Shown here: one piece after another, positions 25,018 through 34,479 of the stretch | Numbering within the stretch: the stretch's first letter is position 1 | Layout: every line of letters starts with the position of its first letter | Assembly: GCA_036526135.1 (NCBI GenBank) | Contig: DATCZA010000010.1 | Coordinates: forward strand, 1-64,000 | Length of the DNA: 64,000 nt | Origin: UBA2965 sp036526135 | GTDB lineage: Bacteria; Pseudomonadota; Gammaproteobacteria; Pseudomonadales; Azotimanducaceae | Reading direction: 5' to 3' | The notes under the pieces: generated by a model | Told to the model about the DNA's origin: nothing | Databases searched by the model: none | Seen by the model: the letters and a program-made list of their open reading frames with translations, nothing else | Translations under genes and position numbers: made by a program

Positions 25018-26114
25018 CGACGAGCGGGCAGGGCGCGGTGGAGAGCGTTGATTGCGTCGTTATCGGGGCGGGCGTGGTGGGCCTGGCCTGTGCCCGGCGT
25101 CTTGCCCTTGACGGTCACGAGGTGGTGGTTGTCGAGCGTCGCGGGCGGATCGGCGAAGAAACCAGTTCGAGAAATTCCGAGGTGATTCACGCCGGCATCT
25201 ACTACCCCACCGATTCCTTGAAGGCGAAGCTCTGCGTAGCCGGTAAAGCACGGCTCTACGAGTATTGCCGGGAGCGGGCACTGCCTCACCGTCGCTGCGG
25301 CAAGATCATCGTCGCCTCCGAGCCTGCCCAGGAAGCGGCGCTGCAGGGATACGCGATCCAGGCGGAAAGGAACGGTGTGCGGCTCGAGTGGCTGGACGCT
25401 GCTCAGGTGAATGCCCTCGAACCGGCGGTGCGGGCCAGCGCGGGGCTGCTTTCCGAGTCCACGGGCATCATCGACTCCCATGCCTACATGGTGAGTCTGC
25501 AGGGGGACCTGGAATCGGCAGGCGGCGTTGTTGCCTTCAATACGGAAGTTCTCGATCTCGGGATAGAGCGGGGCCTGAGGGTGCTGACGAGCACCGTGAC
25601 GCTCGAGTGCCGCCGCCTGGTGAATGCAGGTGGGCTCTGGGCACCGGACCTGGCCCGTCGTCTGGATCCTTCCGCGCCCCGGGCCTTCTACGCAAGCGGC
25701 CATTATTTTACCTACAGCGGCCCAGCACCCTTCGAGCGTCTCGTCTACCCGGTTGCAGAGCCGGGCGGGCTGGGCGTGCACGTCACGCTGGATCTGGCCG
25801 GCCAGGTGAAGTTCGGGCCCGACGTGACGTGGCTCGATGGGGTGGACTACACCTTCGACGAGACGCGCCTGGCAGGCTTCGTTGAATCCATCCGCCGGTA
25901 TTTCCCGGCGGTTGAGCCCACCCGCCTCCAGCCCGGCTACACCGGAATACGCCCGAAGATCGCCGGGCCCGGAGAGCCCAATGCCGATTTCCGCATCGAC
26001 GGTCCCGAGACCCACGGCATTGGCGGCCTGGTGAACCTTCTCGGCATCGAGTCTCCGGGTCTGACGGCCTCCCTGGCCATCGCCGATCTCGTCGCGGAGA
26101 GGCTGTCGGCATGA
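25014..26114 (+). CDS. FAD-dependent oxidoreductase, L-2-hydroxyglutarate dehydrogenase-like
   Basis: A 366-residue DAO-family flavoprotein. N-terminal dinucleotide fold VVIGAGVVGLACARRLA (about 15-31), the flavin-contact segment SSRNSEVIHAGIYYP typical of LhgO/L2HGDH, and a C-terminal second FAD motif GLVNLLGIESPGLTASLAIA. The family oxidises L-2-hydroxyglutarate to 2-oxoglutarate; Glu/Ser contacts fit, but related glycerol-3-phosphate or amino acid oxidases cannot be excluded. GTG start overlaps epmC by 4 bases. Confidence 0.87.
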   Translation: MTTSGQGAVESVDCVVIGAGVVGLACARRLALDGHEVVVVERRGRIGEETSSRNSEVIHAGIYYPTDSLKAKLCVAGKARLYEYCRERALPHRRCGKIIVASEPAQEAALQGYAIQAERNGVRLEWLDAAQVNALEPAVRASAGLLSESTGIIDSHAYMVSLQGDLESAGGVVAFNTEVLDLGIERGLRVLTSTVTLECRRLVNAGGLWAPDLARRLDPSAPRAFYASGHYFTYSGPAPFERLVYPVAEPGGLGVHVTLDLAGQVKFGPDVTWLDGVDYTFDETRLAGFVESIRRYFPAVEPTRLQPGYTGIRPKIAGPGEPNADFRIDGPETHGIGGLVNLLGIESPGLTASLAIADLVAERLSA

Positions 26115-27241
26115 TTTGCGTGGGGCTGCTTGTCAATCCCGTCGCCGGCATTGGCGGTGCCGTGGCTCTCAAGGGCAGCGACGGTGCGGACGTTCAGCGG
26201 GTGGCGGCTGCCCGGGGCGGCGAGCCTCGTGGAGAAGCGCGCGCACGGCGTGCTCTTCGCGCGGCCGGGCCGGCGACCGCGCAGCTGCGCTGGCTGACCT
26301 GGGACGGGGGCATGGGCGCAGATCTGCTACGGTCGGAGGCGGTGATCTGCGAGGTGCTCGGCGCGCCGGGCGATCCGCCAGGGCCGTCGGATACTCGTCA
26401 GGCCGCAACCGCCTTCGCCGAAGCCGGTGCGGACCTGCTGGTCTTCGCCGGCGGAGACGGGACCGCGAGAGACATCCTCGATGCCGTGGGCGAACGCCTT
26501 CCCGTTCTCGGTATCCCGGCAGGGGTCAAGATGCACTCGGGCGTCTTTGCGATCACGCCGGAGGCGGCTGGCGAGATACTCGTTCGTCTCGTGGAGGGCG
26601 GCCTGGTTCGGTCCTGCCGCGCGGACGTTCGCGATCTCGACGAGACGGCGCTGCGAGACGGCGTGGTGCGCCCGAGATACTTCGGTGAGCTTCTCGTGCC
26701 CGAGCTCGGCCGTTTTCTGCAACGCACCAAGGAGAGCGGCCGCGAGAACGAGGCGATGGCGCTGGGCGAGATCGTCGCGGACGTGGTGGAGCGCGTTCGC
26801 GCGTCGGATTCATCCATGTCCTTCGTTCTGGGTCCCGGCAGCACCGTAGCGGCCATCAAGGATGAGCTGGGAATGAAAGCCACCCTGCTCGGCGTTGACG
26901 TCTATCGGGACGGCGCCCAGATCGGCGAGGACGTCGACGCCGCCTGGCTGGAGCAGCGCCTGCAATCGCCCTTTTCGCTCGTGGTCAGCTTTACACGCGG
27001 GCAGGGGTTCCTGCTGGGGCGAGGCAATCAGCAGCTTTCCCCGGCGTTTCTCGCTCGCCTGGACCGCGGCAACCTGATCGTGCCGGCAACGAGGAGCAAG
27101 CTTGTGTCGCTGGATGGTCGCCCTCTGCTGATCGACACGGACGACGCGGAGCTCGACCGGACCTTCGCTGGGCTGGTAGAGATCACCTCCGGCTACGAGG
27201 ATCGTCTGCTGTACCGGGTGGAGTCACGTGCGGTCGTTTGA
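26111..27241 (+). CDS. ATP-NAD kinase-like protein (COG3199 type)
   Basis: 376 residues. N-terminal GLLVNPVAGIGG loop and the NAD/diacylglycerol-kinase motif FAGGDGTARD (114-118 GGDGT), followed by GIPAGVKMHSGVFA, as in the COG3199 (AcoX-related) branch rather than housekeeping NadK. These proteins are predicted to phosphorylate NAD or a related nucleotide; the actual substrate is not established. ATG 26111 overlaps the oxidoreductase by 4 bases. Confidence 0.86.
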   Translation: MICVGLLVNPVAGIGGAVALKGSDGADVQRVAAARGGEPRGEARARRALRAAGPATAQLRWLTWDGGMGADLLRSEAVICEVLGAPGDPPGPSDTRQAATAFAEAGADLLVFAGGDGTARDILDAVGERLPVLGIPAGVKMHSGVFAITPEAAGEILVRLVEGGLVRSCRADVRDLDETALRDGVVRPRYFGELLVPELGRFLQRTKESGRENEAMALGEIVADVVERVRASDSSMSFVLGPGSTVAAIKDELGMKATLLGVDVYRDGAQIGEDVDAAWLEQRLQSPFSLVVSFTRGQGFLLGRGNQQLSPAFLARLDRGNLIVPATRSKLVSLDGRPLLIDTDDAELDRTFAGLVEITSGYEDRLLYRVESRAVV

Positions 27242-28136
27242 TCCGGTCATCGAGCGCTGTGAGCAGCGCTACGGGGGCGGCAGCGATGCGGTCCGGCTCT
27301 TTCACGGCCGGGGGCACGCGTTCGAAGGCTACGAGGATGTCACCGTGGACGTCTTTCCTCCCTACGTTCTCGTCGGAAGCTTTGGCGACGACGACGCCGG
27401 CGCCCTGCGCCTGGCCGATCGTCTTCGCGAAGCGCTGCCCGGGGTCGCCGGAATCGCGGTGCAGCTCAGGGCAGGGCGGCGGACGCAAGTCGAGGTTCCT
27501 CATGGTCGGGTACCCGATCGGATCGTGACGTCCGAAGACGGGCTGCGCTTCATCGTCCGGCCGCTTCGTAACCAGAACGTGGGGCTCTTTCTCGACATGG
27601 CGCCGGCGCGGCGGTGGGTGCGGGAGTCTGCGTTGGGCGGCAACGTTCTCAACCTGTTCGCCTACACCTGCACGTTCTCGGTCGCCGCCCTTGCCGGCGG
27701 CGCCGAGCAGGTCGTCAACAACGACATGAGCCGCGCCGCGTTGGATTGGGGTGCTGAAAACCACACGGAGAACGAGCAGGACACGCGCCGCGTGAGGATG
27801 CTGCCTCACAACCTGTTCAAGTCATGGTGGAAGATCCGTCAGTGGGCGCCTTACGATCTGGTGATCGTCGATCCGCCGACCAACCAGGGGGGCAGCTTCA
27901 ATGCGGAGAAGCAGTACGGACAGATCCTCAAGCGTCTTCGCGAGCTCACGCGCCCGGGCGGGCGCGTGCTGGCCTGTCTCAACTCGCCCTTTCTCAACCG
28001 CGATTTTCTTCCCGCCCAGATGTCCCGGTGGTGTCCGGAGTGCCAGTTCGAAGGTTATCTAGCCAACCCTGACGACTTCCCCGACCGATACCCTGATCGA
28101 GCGTTGAAGGTAGGCGTGTTCACTCGTTCAGGATGA
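27228..28136 (+). CDS. Class I SAM methyltransferase, RlmI/RlmK-like
   Basis: 302 residues. C-terminal Rossmann domain with VLNLFAYTCTFSVAAL (SAM-binding motif I as in RlmI-type 5-methylcytosine enzymes), VVNNDMSRAALDWGAEN and the catalytic-type DPPTNQGGSF; the N-terminal part lacks an obvious PUA domain. Probably an RNA methyltransferase. GTG 27228 gives a 14-base overlap with the upstream gene. The 3' end overlaps the convergent hypothetical gene by 9 bases. Last gene of the tusA operon. Confidence 0.8.
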   Translation: MRSFDPVIERCEQRYGGGSDAVRLFHGRGHAFEGYEDVTVDVFPPYVLVGSFGDDDAGALRLADRLREALPGVAGIAVQLRAGRRTQVEVPHGRVPDRIVTSEDGLRFIVRPLRNQNVGLFLDMAPARRWVRESALGGNVLNLFAYTCTFSVAALAGGAEQVVNNDMSRAALDWGAENHTENEQDTRRVRMLPHNLFKSWWKIRQWAPYDLVIVDPPTNQGGSFNAEKQYGQILKRLRELTRPGGRVLACLNSPFLNRDFLPAQMSRWCPECQFEGYLANPDDFPDRYPDRALKVGVFTRSG

Positions 28137-28589
28137 CACGTTCAGGCGCGTGCCCATCTGCGTCATCAGCTCCACCATCTCCGCACGGAGCTGCGGCGAT
28201 GAGCGGGCCTTGAGCGCGGCGCGAAGACGATTGATGGTGGTCGACTGCTCCACCCGGATGGACTCCGGCAGATTGCAATCCGTATCCGGCGGTGTGGGTC
28301 GGGGTGCGGGCGTGGCGAGGACCGTGAAGCAGCGGGCCGTCAGGACCGCCTGGTCGATGGCGTCCTGGCGGATGCTCTGCTCGTAGCGAACGTAGCCCTC
28401 CTCGCCGAGCCAGAGCAGGGTGCCGAAGCAGGCCAGATACCGGTCGCTGTGCATGCCGAACTCATCGGTTTCGTCCGGACCGCAGACGTCCTCGACGAAC
28501 AGGGCATGACGCCGGGGGAACATGCCGTAGAGCTGCACCAGGGCGATGGCGGCGTCCTTGAAAAAATCATCGATGTTGATGTCGCTCAC
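28128..28589 (-). CDS. Conserved hypothetical protein downstream of alaA
   Basis: 153 residues, no signal peptide or TM helix. Segments IDDFFKDAA, YGMFPRRHALFVEDVCGPDETDEFGMHS and IRQDAIDQAVLTARCF look like a conserved gammaproteobacterial protein I have seen only as hypothetical. The start overlaps the alaA stop by 4 bases, so it is cotranslated with the aminotransferase. No function assigned. Confidence 0.78.
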   Translation of the reverse strand: MSDINIDDFFKDAAIALVQLYGMFPRRHALFVEDVCGPDETDEFGMHSDRYLACFGTLLWLGEEGYVRYEQSIRQDAIDQAVLTARCFTVLATPAPRPTPPDTDCNLPESIRVEQSTTINRLRAALKARSSPQLRAEMVELMTQMGTRLNVSS

Positions 28590-29872
28590 TGCCGATAGCC
28601 GGCAAGGAAGTGCTCGAGGCGCTCCAGCGCGTGGCGCAGGTCCTCCTCATGGGGAAGAAACACGATGCGGAAATGGTCGGGCTCGAACCAGTTGAAGCCG
28701 GTGCCCTGCACGACGAGGATCCTTTCCTGACGCAGCAGGTCGAGCACAAAGCGCTCGTCACTGGTGATGTTGAACTTGCGGACGTCCAGCTTCGGGAACA
28801 GGTAAAGGGCCCCCTTGGGCTTGACGCAGCTCACCCCGTCGATGGCATTCAACATCTCCCATGCGACGCTGCGCTGCTCGTAAAGGCGTCCCCCTGGGAC
28901 GAGGTACTGCTGGATGCTCTGATAGCCGCCCAGGGCGGTCTGGATGGCGTGCTGGGCGGGGACGTTCGCACACAGGCGCATGGATGCCAGGATATTCAGC
29001 CCTTCCATGTAGTCCTGAGCGCGGTGCTTGGCACCGCTGACGACCATCCAGCCGCTGCGGAACCCGGCGACCCGATAGGTTTTCGACAGACCGTTCATGG
29101 TCACCACGAGCAGGTCTTCTGCCAGCGTGGCCAGCGGAACGTGCTCGGCATCGTCGTAGAGGATCTTGTCGTAGATCTCGTCGGCGAAGATGACCAGATC
29201 GTTGGCTCGAGCCAGCTCCACCAGCTCGACCAGAAGACTTCTGTCGTAAACGGCTCCGGTAGGGTTGTTCGGATTCACGATCACGATGGCCTTTGTCCGG
29301 TCGGTGATGCGTGCCTTGATGTCTGCCAGGTCCGGGTTCCAATCGGACTGCTCGTCGCAACGATAGTGCACGGCCCGCCCGCCGCTGAGGTGTGTTGCTG
29401 CGGTCCACAACGGGTAGTCGGGCGCGGGGATGAGCACCTCGTCGCCGTTGTTGAGCAGGCCCTGCAGCGACATGACCACGAGCTCGGACACCCCGTTGCC
29501 GAGAAAGATGTCGTCGATCTCCACGTTGGGCACGCCCTGCTGCTGGCAGTACTGCATGATGGCCTTGCGCGCCGAGTAGATGCCTTTCGAGTCCGAATAG
29601 CCCTGGGATTCAGGAAGGTTGTGAATGACGTCGAGAAGAATTTCCTCGGGCGCCTCGAAGCCGAACGGTGCCGGGTTGCCGATATTGAGCTTGAGGACCC
29701 GATGGCCTTCCTCCTCCAGCCTGTGCGCTTCCTCCAGCACGGGCCCGCGAATGTCGTAGCAGACGTCGTCGAGCTTGTGCGACTTGAGAATCTGCCGGCG
29801 CCCCGCTTCACCCGTGACGACCGCGGCCGACGCCGGTAGCGGCGTGACTTTGTCGTTCTCTGCGCTATCCAT
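28586..29872 (-). CDS. alaA: Glutamate-pyruvate (alanine) aminotransferase AlaA
   Basis: 428 residues, fold type I PLP aminotransferase that makes L-alanine from pyruvate and glutamate. Hallmarks: LNIGNPAPFGF, ESQGYSDSKGI, NPNNPTGAVY, FADEIYDKI, the PLP lysine in MNGLSKTYRVAGFRSGW, and FRIVFLP near the end, closely following E. coli AlaA. About 25 N-terminal residues precede the usual start of the conserved region. Transcribed with the conserved hypothetical gene. Confidence 0.92.
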   Translation of the reverse strand: MDSAENDKVTPLPASAAVVTGEAGRRQILKSHKLDDVCYDIRGPVLEEAHRLEEEGHRVLKLNIGNPAPFGFEAPEEILLDVIHNLPESQGYSDSKGIYSARKAIMQYCQQQGVPNVEIDDIFLGNGVSELVVMSLQGLLNNGDEVLIPAPDYPLWTAATHLSGGRAVHYRCDEQSDWNPDLADIKARITDRTKAIVIVNPNNPTGAVYDRSLLVELVELARANDLVIFADEIYDKILYDDAEHVPLATLAEDLLVVTMNGLSKTYRVAGFRSGWMVVSGAKHRAQDYMEGLNILASMRLCANVPAQHAIQTALGGYQSIQQYLVPGGRLYEQRSVAWEMLNAIDGVSCVKPKGALYLFPKLDVRKFNITSDERFVLDLLRQERILVVQGTGFNWFEPDHFRIVFLPHEEDLRHALERLEHFLAGYRQ

Positions 29873-29982
29873 CGTTGGGGATCCAGGTTTCCATCGGCTG
29901 CCTTCCAGGCATAGAATTTCGCGCGCTGCGATGTTGGCGGCGGCGATTGTAAACTGGTGGCATGGTAGCAGGGGAACCAGAT

Positions 29983-30390
29983 ATGGGTAAGGTGACCAAA
30001 TCAGACGACGAGTGGCGCTCGGAGCTGGACACGCACACGTACGAGATCGCCCGGAAGGCCGGCACCGAACGGGCGTTTACCGGAAAGTACTGGGATACCA
30101 AGACGCCGGGTATCTATCATTGCACCTGCTGCGGCGCCTCTCTGTTCGATTCCGACACCAAGTACGACTCTGGCTCGGGTTGGCCCAGCTTTTACGAACC
30201 CGTCTCCCACGATGCGGTGAGCACGCGCGAGGACAACAGCCTGATGATGCAGCGCATCGAGGTGCTCTGTGCCGAATGCGACGCCCACCTGGGTCACCTA
30301 TTTCCGGACGGTCCCGAGCCGACCGGATTGCGCTTCTGCATGAACTCCGCCTCGCTCGATCTTCAGGAACGCGACGAGGACGGGTCGTGA
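29983..30390 (+). CDS. msrB: Peptide-methionine (R)-S-oxide reductase MsrB
   Basis: 135 residues. Reduces methionine-R-sulfoxide in proteins. Structural zinc cysteines Cys47/Cys50 and Cys96/Cys99 are present, the fold motif SGSGWPSF is at 63-70, and the catalytic Cys119 is in LRFCMNSASL. ATG 29983 follows AGGGGA at 29970-29975 with 7-base spacing; an in-frame ATG 21 bases upstream has no ribosome site. Cytosolic. Ends 5 bases from the convergent ggt-like gene. Confidence 0.93.
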   Translation: MGKVTKSDDEWRSELDTHTYEIARKAGTERAFTGKYWDTKTPGIYHCTCCGASLFDSDTKYDSGSGWPSFYEPVSHDAVSTREDNSLMMQRIEVLCAECDAHLGHLFPDGPEPTGLRFCMNSASLDLQERDEDGS

Positions 30391-30395
30391 CCTCG

Positions 30396-31964
30396 TCAGA
30401 AGCCGGCGGCCATGCCTTCCTTGCGATGGTCTGACCCCGCAATGTAGGCGTCTTCCGACTCGTTTCGGTAGATGAGCTGAGCACCGCCGAACTGGTGTTC
30501 TTGATCTTCGACACCGATCTGATGGCCGCGGTCGGCCAGCTCTTTGATGACTTTCTCCGGGAATTCCGGCTCCACCCGCAGGCTGTAGTCGGGAAAGACC
30601 CGCCAGCGGGGAGCGTCGCTGGCGGCCTGGGGGTTTTGACCGTGATCGAATATTCGCTGCACCATCTGGAAGTGTCCCTGATGCTGCATGTGGCCGCCCA
30701 TGACGCCGAACGCCAGCCGGGGGCGCCCGTTTTCGGTCACGAATCCCGGGATGATGGTGTGGTACGGGCGTTTTCGGGGGCCTACACGGTTCGGGTGCCC
30801 GGGTTCCAGGGTGAACCCTGATCCGCGGTTCTGCATGGAAATGCCGGTGCCGGGAATCACGATGCCGGATCCGAACCCCATGAAGTTGGATTGGATGAAC
30901 GAGACCATCATGCCGCTCGCATCGGCGGCGCAGAGGTAGACGGTATCCTGGCTGGTTGGGAGCGACACGGGCGGGAGCGTCGACGCGCTCCTGCCGATGG
31001 TCCCGGCGGCGCGGCGCAGATTTGCCGGGTCCAGCAGTTCTGCCGGCGGCAGGCGCATGGCGTCGGCGTCGGCAAAGTGATCGGCCGCCGCCCGGATCGC
31101 AATCTTCATGGCTTCGACCTGGAGGTGGACGCTTTCGGCCGTTTCGAGCGGGGGCGCGTCGAAATGGGCAAAGATGCCCAGGGCGATCTGAGCGGCAAGG
31201 CCCTGGCCGTTGGGTGGAATCTCGTGGACGTCGACGCTGCGGTAAGGCTGGGAGAGCGGGTCCACCCACTCGGCGCGATGCGCAGCCAGGTCATCCCGGG
31301 TCATGACCCCACCGTCGGTGGCGGCCGCGGCCGCGATTCGCTCAGCGATATCGCCTTCGTAGAAGGCTTTCCCGCCCGTGGCTGCGATTTCCTGAAGCGT
31401 TCTGGCGAGATCCGGGCGCCGAAACCGCTCACCGGCGCGAGGCGCGGGCAGGAAGTGATTGGCGAAATCCGGAAAGTCCGCGTAGCGGCGCTCGGCAAAC
31501 TGCCAGTAGTAGGCCGTTTTGGGGCCAACGGGAAACCCTTCCGCGGCATAGCGGATGGCGGCGTCGAACAGATCGGGAAACGCGAGCCGGCCGTAGCGCT
31601 CCGACAGGGCCGACCAGGCGCTGACCGCGCCCGGGACCGTCACGGCGTCCCATCCGAGCTCGGGCATTGTGCGCTGGCCGGCGAAGCGGTCGGGCGTCCA
31701 GCCGGCGGGAGAGCGGCCCGAAGCGTTCAGGCCGACGAGTTTTGAACCGTCCCACACGATGGCGAACGCGTCGCTGCCTACGCCGTTGTTGTTGGGTTCC
31801 ACCACGGTCAGCGCGATGGCGGTTGCCAGGGCCGCGTCCACCGCGTTGCCGCCGCTGCGCATGGCGTCGAGGCCGGCCTGCACGGCCAGCGGTTGAGAGC
31901 TGGCCACGATGTTCTCGGCGCAAACGGCCGAGCGAGCGGCCCGATACGGCTGTTCCCAATCCAT
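30396..31964 (-). CDS. Gamma-glutamyltransferase family protein
   Basis: 522 residues, Ntn-hydrolase fold. Autoprocessing/catalytic Thr341 is in SQDTVYLCA, followed by SFIQSNFMGFGSG and the MQNRGSGF substrate loop. N-terminal region has the large-subunit pattern ASSQPLAVQAGLDAMRSGGNAVDAAL. No signal peptide is visible, so unlike E. coli Ggt it is probably cytosolic, in the YwrD-like branch; the substrate may be glutathione or a related gamma-glutamyl compound. Confidence 0.88.
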   Translation of the reverse strand: MDWEQPYRAARSAVCAENIVASSQPLAVQAGLDAMRSGGNAVDAALATAIALTVVEPNNNGVGSDAFAIVWDGSKLVGLNASGRSPAGWTPDRFAGQRTMPELGWDAVTVPGAVSAWSALSERYGRLAFPDLFDAAIRYAAEGFPVGPKTAYYWQFAERRYADFPDFANHFLPAPRAGERFRRPDLARTLQEIAATGGKAFYEGDIAERIAAAAATDGGVMTRDDLAAHRAEWVDPLSQPYRSVDVHEIPPNGQGLAAQIALGIFAHFDAPPLETAESVHLQVEAMKIAIRAAADHFADADAMRLPPAELLDPANLRRAAGTIGRSASTLPPVSLPTSQDTVYLCAADASGMMVSFIQSNFMGFGSGIVIPGTGISMQNRGSGFTLEPGHPNRVGPRKRPYHTIIPGFVTENGRPRLAFGVMGGHMQHQGHFQMVQRIFDHGQNPQAASDAPRWRVFPDYSLRVEPEFPEKVIKELADRGHQIGVEDQEHQFGGAQLIYRNESEDAYIAGSDHRKEGMAAGF

Positions 31965-32049
31965 CAGCAGACGTTACTGCGTTGCGTGAATCGGGAAAAG
32001 CCCCTAACTTTGGCTGCCTGCATATCGGGCGCAATCCAAGGGAGACAGC

Positions 32050-33579
32050 GTGCATCCGGGAATCATCGCGGCGGCCAACCCAGACAAGGTTGCCTACCTC
32101 ATGGCCGACTCGGGCGAGACCATCACTTACGGCGAGCTGGAGAAGACTTCGAATCAGGGCGCGCACCTGTTTCGACAGCTCGGGCTGAAAAGGGGCGATC
32201 ACATCGCGTTGCTGCTGGAAAACCACCCGCGGTTCTTTCAGATCTGCTGGGCGGCCCAGCGTGCGGGCCTTTACTACACGGCCATAAGCTGGCGCCTGCA
32301 GCAGGCGGAAGTGGAATACATCGTCAACAATTGCGAGGCGGCCGTGTTCATCACCTCGGCTGCACGGCGCGAGGTGGTTGCGCCGCTGGCGGACAGTATG
32401 CCGGGTGTCTCCCATCGGTTCGTCATCGACGGAGCCATCGAGGGTTTCGACGACTGGGCCGAGGCGATCTCCGCCATGCCGGTCACCCCCGTTGCCGACG
32501 AAAGCGAAGGGATGGCGATGCTCTACTCCTCGGGGACGACGGGTTACCCGAAAGGGGTAAAAAGACCCCTTCCGGACGGAGAGTATGGGGCGGCGGCTGG
32601 TATCAACCTGCTGAACATTCTCTACGGCGCGGACGATGATTCCATATATCTTTCGCCGGCACCCCTGTATCACGCGGCCCCGCTCGGCTTCACCATGGGA
32701 TGCCTGCGCTACGGCATTCAGGTCGTCGTGATGGAGCATTTCGAGGCGGAACTTGCGCTCCGTTACATCCAGGACTACCGAATCACCCACAGCCAGTGGG
32801 TGCCGACCATGTTCGTGCGCATGCTCAAGCTGCCCGAGGAGATCCGGCTGCGCTTCGACACGTCGACGCTGCGGTGCGCGATCCACGCCGCCGCGCCCTG
32901 CCCGGTGCCGGTCAAGGAGCAGATGATCGAGTGGTGGGGTCCGGTCATCTACGAGTACTACGCCGGCACGGAGGGTAACGGCTTCGTGCAGCTGAACGCT
33001 ACCGAGTGGCTGGAGCACAAGGGATCCGTCGGACGTCCGCTCAACTGCGAGATCCACATTTGCGGCGACGACGGCGAAGAGCTGCCCGTCGGCGAGTCGG
33101 GCACGATCTACTTCGGCGGCGGCGGCGAGTTCGAGTACCACGGAGATCCGCAGAAGACGGCCGGCTCCCGTCATCCCAAGGGGTGGAGCACGCTGGGCGA
33201 TGTCGGGTATCTCGATGAGGACGGCTACCTTTACCTCACCGATCGCAAACATTTCATGATCATCTCCGGCGGCGTGAACATCTACCCCCAGGAGGCGGAG
33301 AACGTGCTCATCACCCACGATGCGGTGATGGACGTCGCCGTGTTCGGCGTGCCGAATCCGGAGTTCGGAGAGGAGGTGAAGGCCGTTGTTCAACCTACCG
33401 ACATGGCGCTGGCGACCCCTGAGCTCGCGGTGGAGCTGATGGACTACTGCCGTGCCCGGCTATCCCACATCAAGTGCCCGCGCTCGGTCGACTTCCGGGA
33501 GGAGTTGCCTCGACACCCCACGGGAAAGCTTTACAAGCGGCTGCTCAAGGACGAGTACTGGAGCAAGGCGGGAGGCTGA
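32050..33579 (+). CDS. AMP-forming acyl-CoA synthetase
   Basis: 509 residues, ANL superfamily. Core motifs: MLYSSGTTGYPKGV (phosphate loop), YYAGTEGNG, GDVGYLDEDGYLYLTDRK and the acyl-transfer-domain motif with the C-terminal catalytic Lys in PTGKLYKRLL. The enzyme activates a carboxylic acid to its CoA thioester through an acyl-adenylate; specificity is unclear. GTG start at 32050 follows AAGGGAG, divergent from the ggt-like gene. Confidence 0.88.
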   Translation: MHPGIIAAANPDKVAYLMADSGETITYGELEKTSNQGAHLFRQLGLKRGDHIALLLENHPRFFQICWAAQRAGLYYTAISWRLQQAEVEYIVNNCEAAVFITSAARREVVAPLADSMPGVSHRFVIDGAIEGFDDWAEAISAMPVTPVADESEGMAMLYSSGTTGYPKGVKRPLPDGEYGAAAGINLLNILYGADDDSIYLSPAPLYHAAPLGFTMGCLRYGIQVVVMEHFEAELALRYIQDYRITHSQWVPTMFVRMLKLPEEIRLRFDTSTLRCAIHAAAPCPVPVKEQMIEWWGPVIYEYYAGTEGNGFVQLNATEWLEHKGSVGRPLNCEIHICGDDGEELPVGESGTIYFGGGGEFEYHGDPQKTAGSRHPKGWSTLGDVGYLDEDGYLYLTDRKHFMIISGGVNIYPQEAENVLITHDAVMDVAVFGVPNPEFGEEVKAVVQPTDMALATPELAVELMDYCRARLSHIKCPRSVDFREELPRHPTGKLYKRLLKDEYWSKAGG

Positions 33580-33588
33580 GGGCGCCGC

Positions 33589-34479
33589 TCAGCGGTCGCG
33601 CAGCAGGTTGGCCGGCGCGTACTGGTCCGTGAGCACCCTTGCCGACGTGTCCCAGTCGGGTCGGGTCTCCAGCCCTTTGACGTGATCGCTGAGACTAATG
33701 CCGTACTTGCGCACCCGCGGTGCCAGATCGGCCGCACGCTGTTCCATTATGGTGGGGTCCGGTAGGGGACCGTTCGCGGCGAGAATTATGCGGTTGGCGC
33801 TCTCGCCGGTCTTGAGGTTGTAGAAACGTCCGAACACGGCCGTGTAGGTCGTGGATTCGTGATGATACAGCTGGCTGATGGAAAACGTGTTGGCCACAAC
33901 GGCTCCGCCGGGCGTCAGCAGGGACCTTGTCTCCTGCAGAAACTCGCGCGTCATCAGATGTTCCGGAATGTAGTCGCCGTTGAACGCGTCGAGCATGATG
34001 AGATCGTAGGTATCCCCGCGAAGCGCGGCCCGCTTGATGAAGACGCGGCCGTCCTGGGTAAAGACGGTGGTGTTGGCGGAAGGAACATAGCCGAAGAACT
34101 CGCCGGCTACTCGAACGACGGCGGGGTCGATCTCGACCACGTCGATCTCGGTGTCGGGATAGAGTTCGGCCAGGGCCGTGGGCAGGGTACCGCCTCCGAG
34201 CCCGATCATGAGTATCCTTTCCGGGCTCGGCCGGAGCAGAAGCCCCGTCATCATCATGCGGGTATAGGAAAATACCATCTCGTTCGGCCGGCGCTGGTCC
34301 ATGCAGGATTGGTTGCGCTGATCGGTTCTTATCGAGAACTGCAGGCAGACCAGCGAACCCTGCTGATCGATGAGAATCGTGCTGTACAGGGAGCGCTCCC
34401 GATGCACGATGCGGCCCTGGGCATCGCCGGCCGGCAAGAGCAGCACGAACGTGAAGAGGCCGGCTGCGATTCGCATCAT
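33589..34479 (-). CDS. Spermidine synthase-like domain protein (secreted or membrane-anchored)
   Basis: 296 residues with an N-terminal hydrophobic signal (AAGLFTFVLLLPAGDAQG) and a polyamine-synthase-type Rossmann domain: ILMIGLGGGTLPTALAELYP, VVEIDPAVV and YDLIMLDAFNGDYIPEH. In many bacteria this domain is the C-terminal half of a fused membrane protein; here it is a separate ORF whose ATG overlaps the upstream stop as ATGA. Substrate unknown. Confidence 0.83.
   Translation of the reverse strand: MMRIAAGLFTFVLLLPAGDAQGRIVHRERSLYSTILIDQQGSLVCLQFSIRTDQRNQSCMDQRRPNEMVFSYTRMMMTGLLLRPSPERILMIGLGGGTLPTALAELYPDTEIDVVEIDPAVVRVAGEFFGYVPSANTTVFTQDGRVFIKRAALRGDTYDLIMLDAFNGDYIPEHLMTREFLQETRSLLTPGGAVVANTFSISQLYHHESTTYTAVFGRFYNLKTGESANRIILAANGPLPDPTIMEQRAADLAPRVRKYGISLSDHVKGLETRPDWDTSARVLTDQYAPANLLRDR

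Noticed and set aside
28610..29839. Long frame antisense to alaA
   Set aside because: The alaA frame has all aminotransferase motifs; the antisense product matches nothing.
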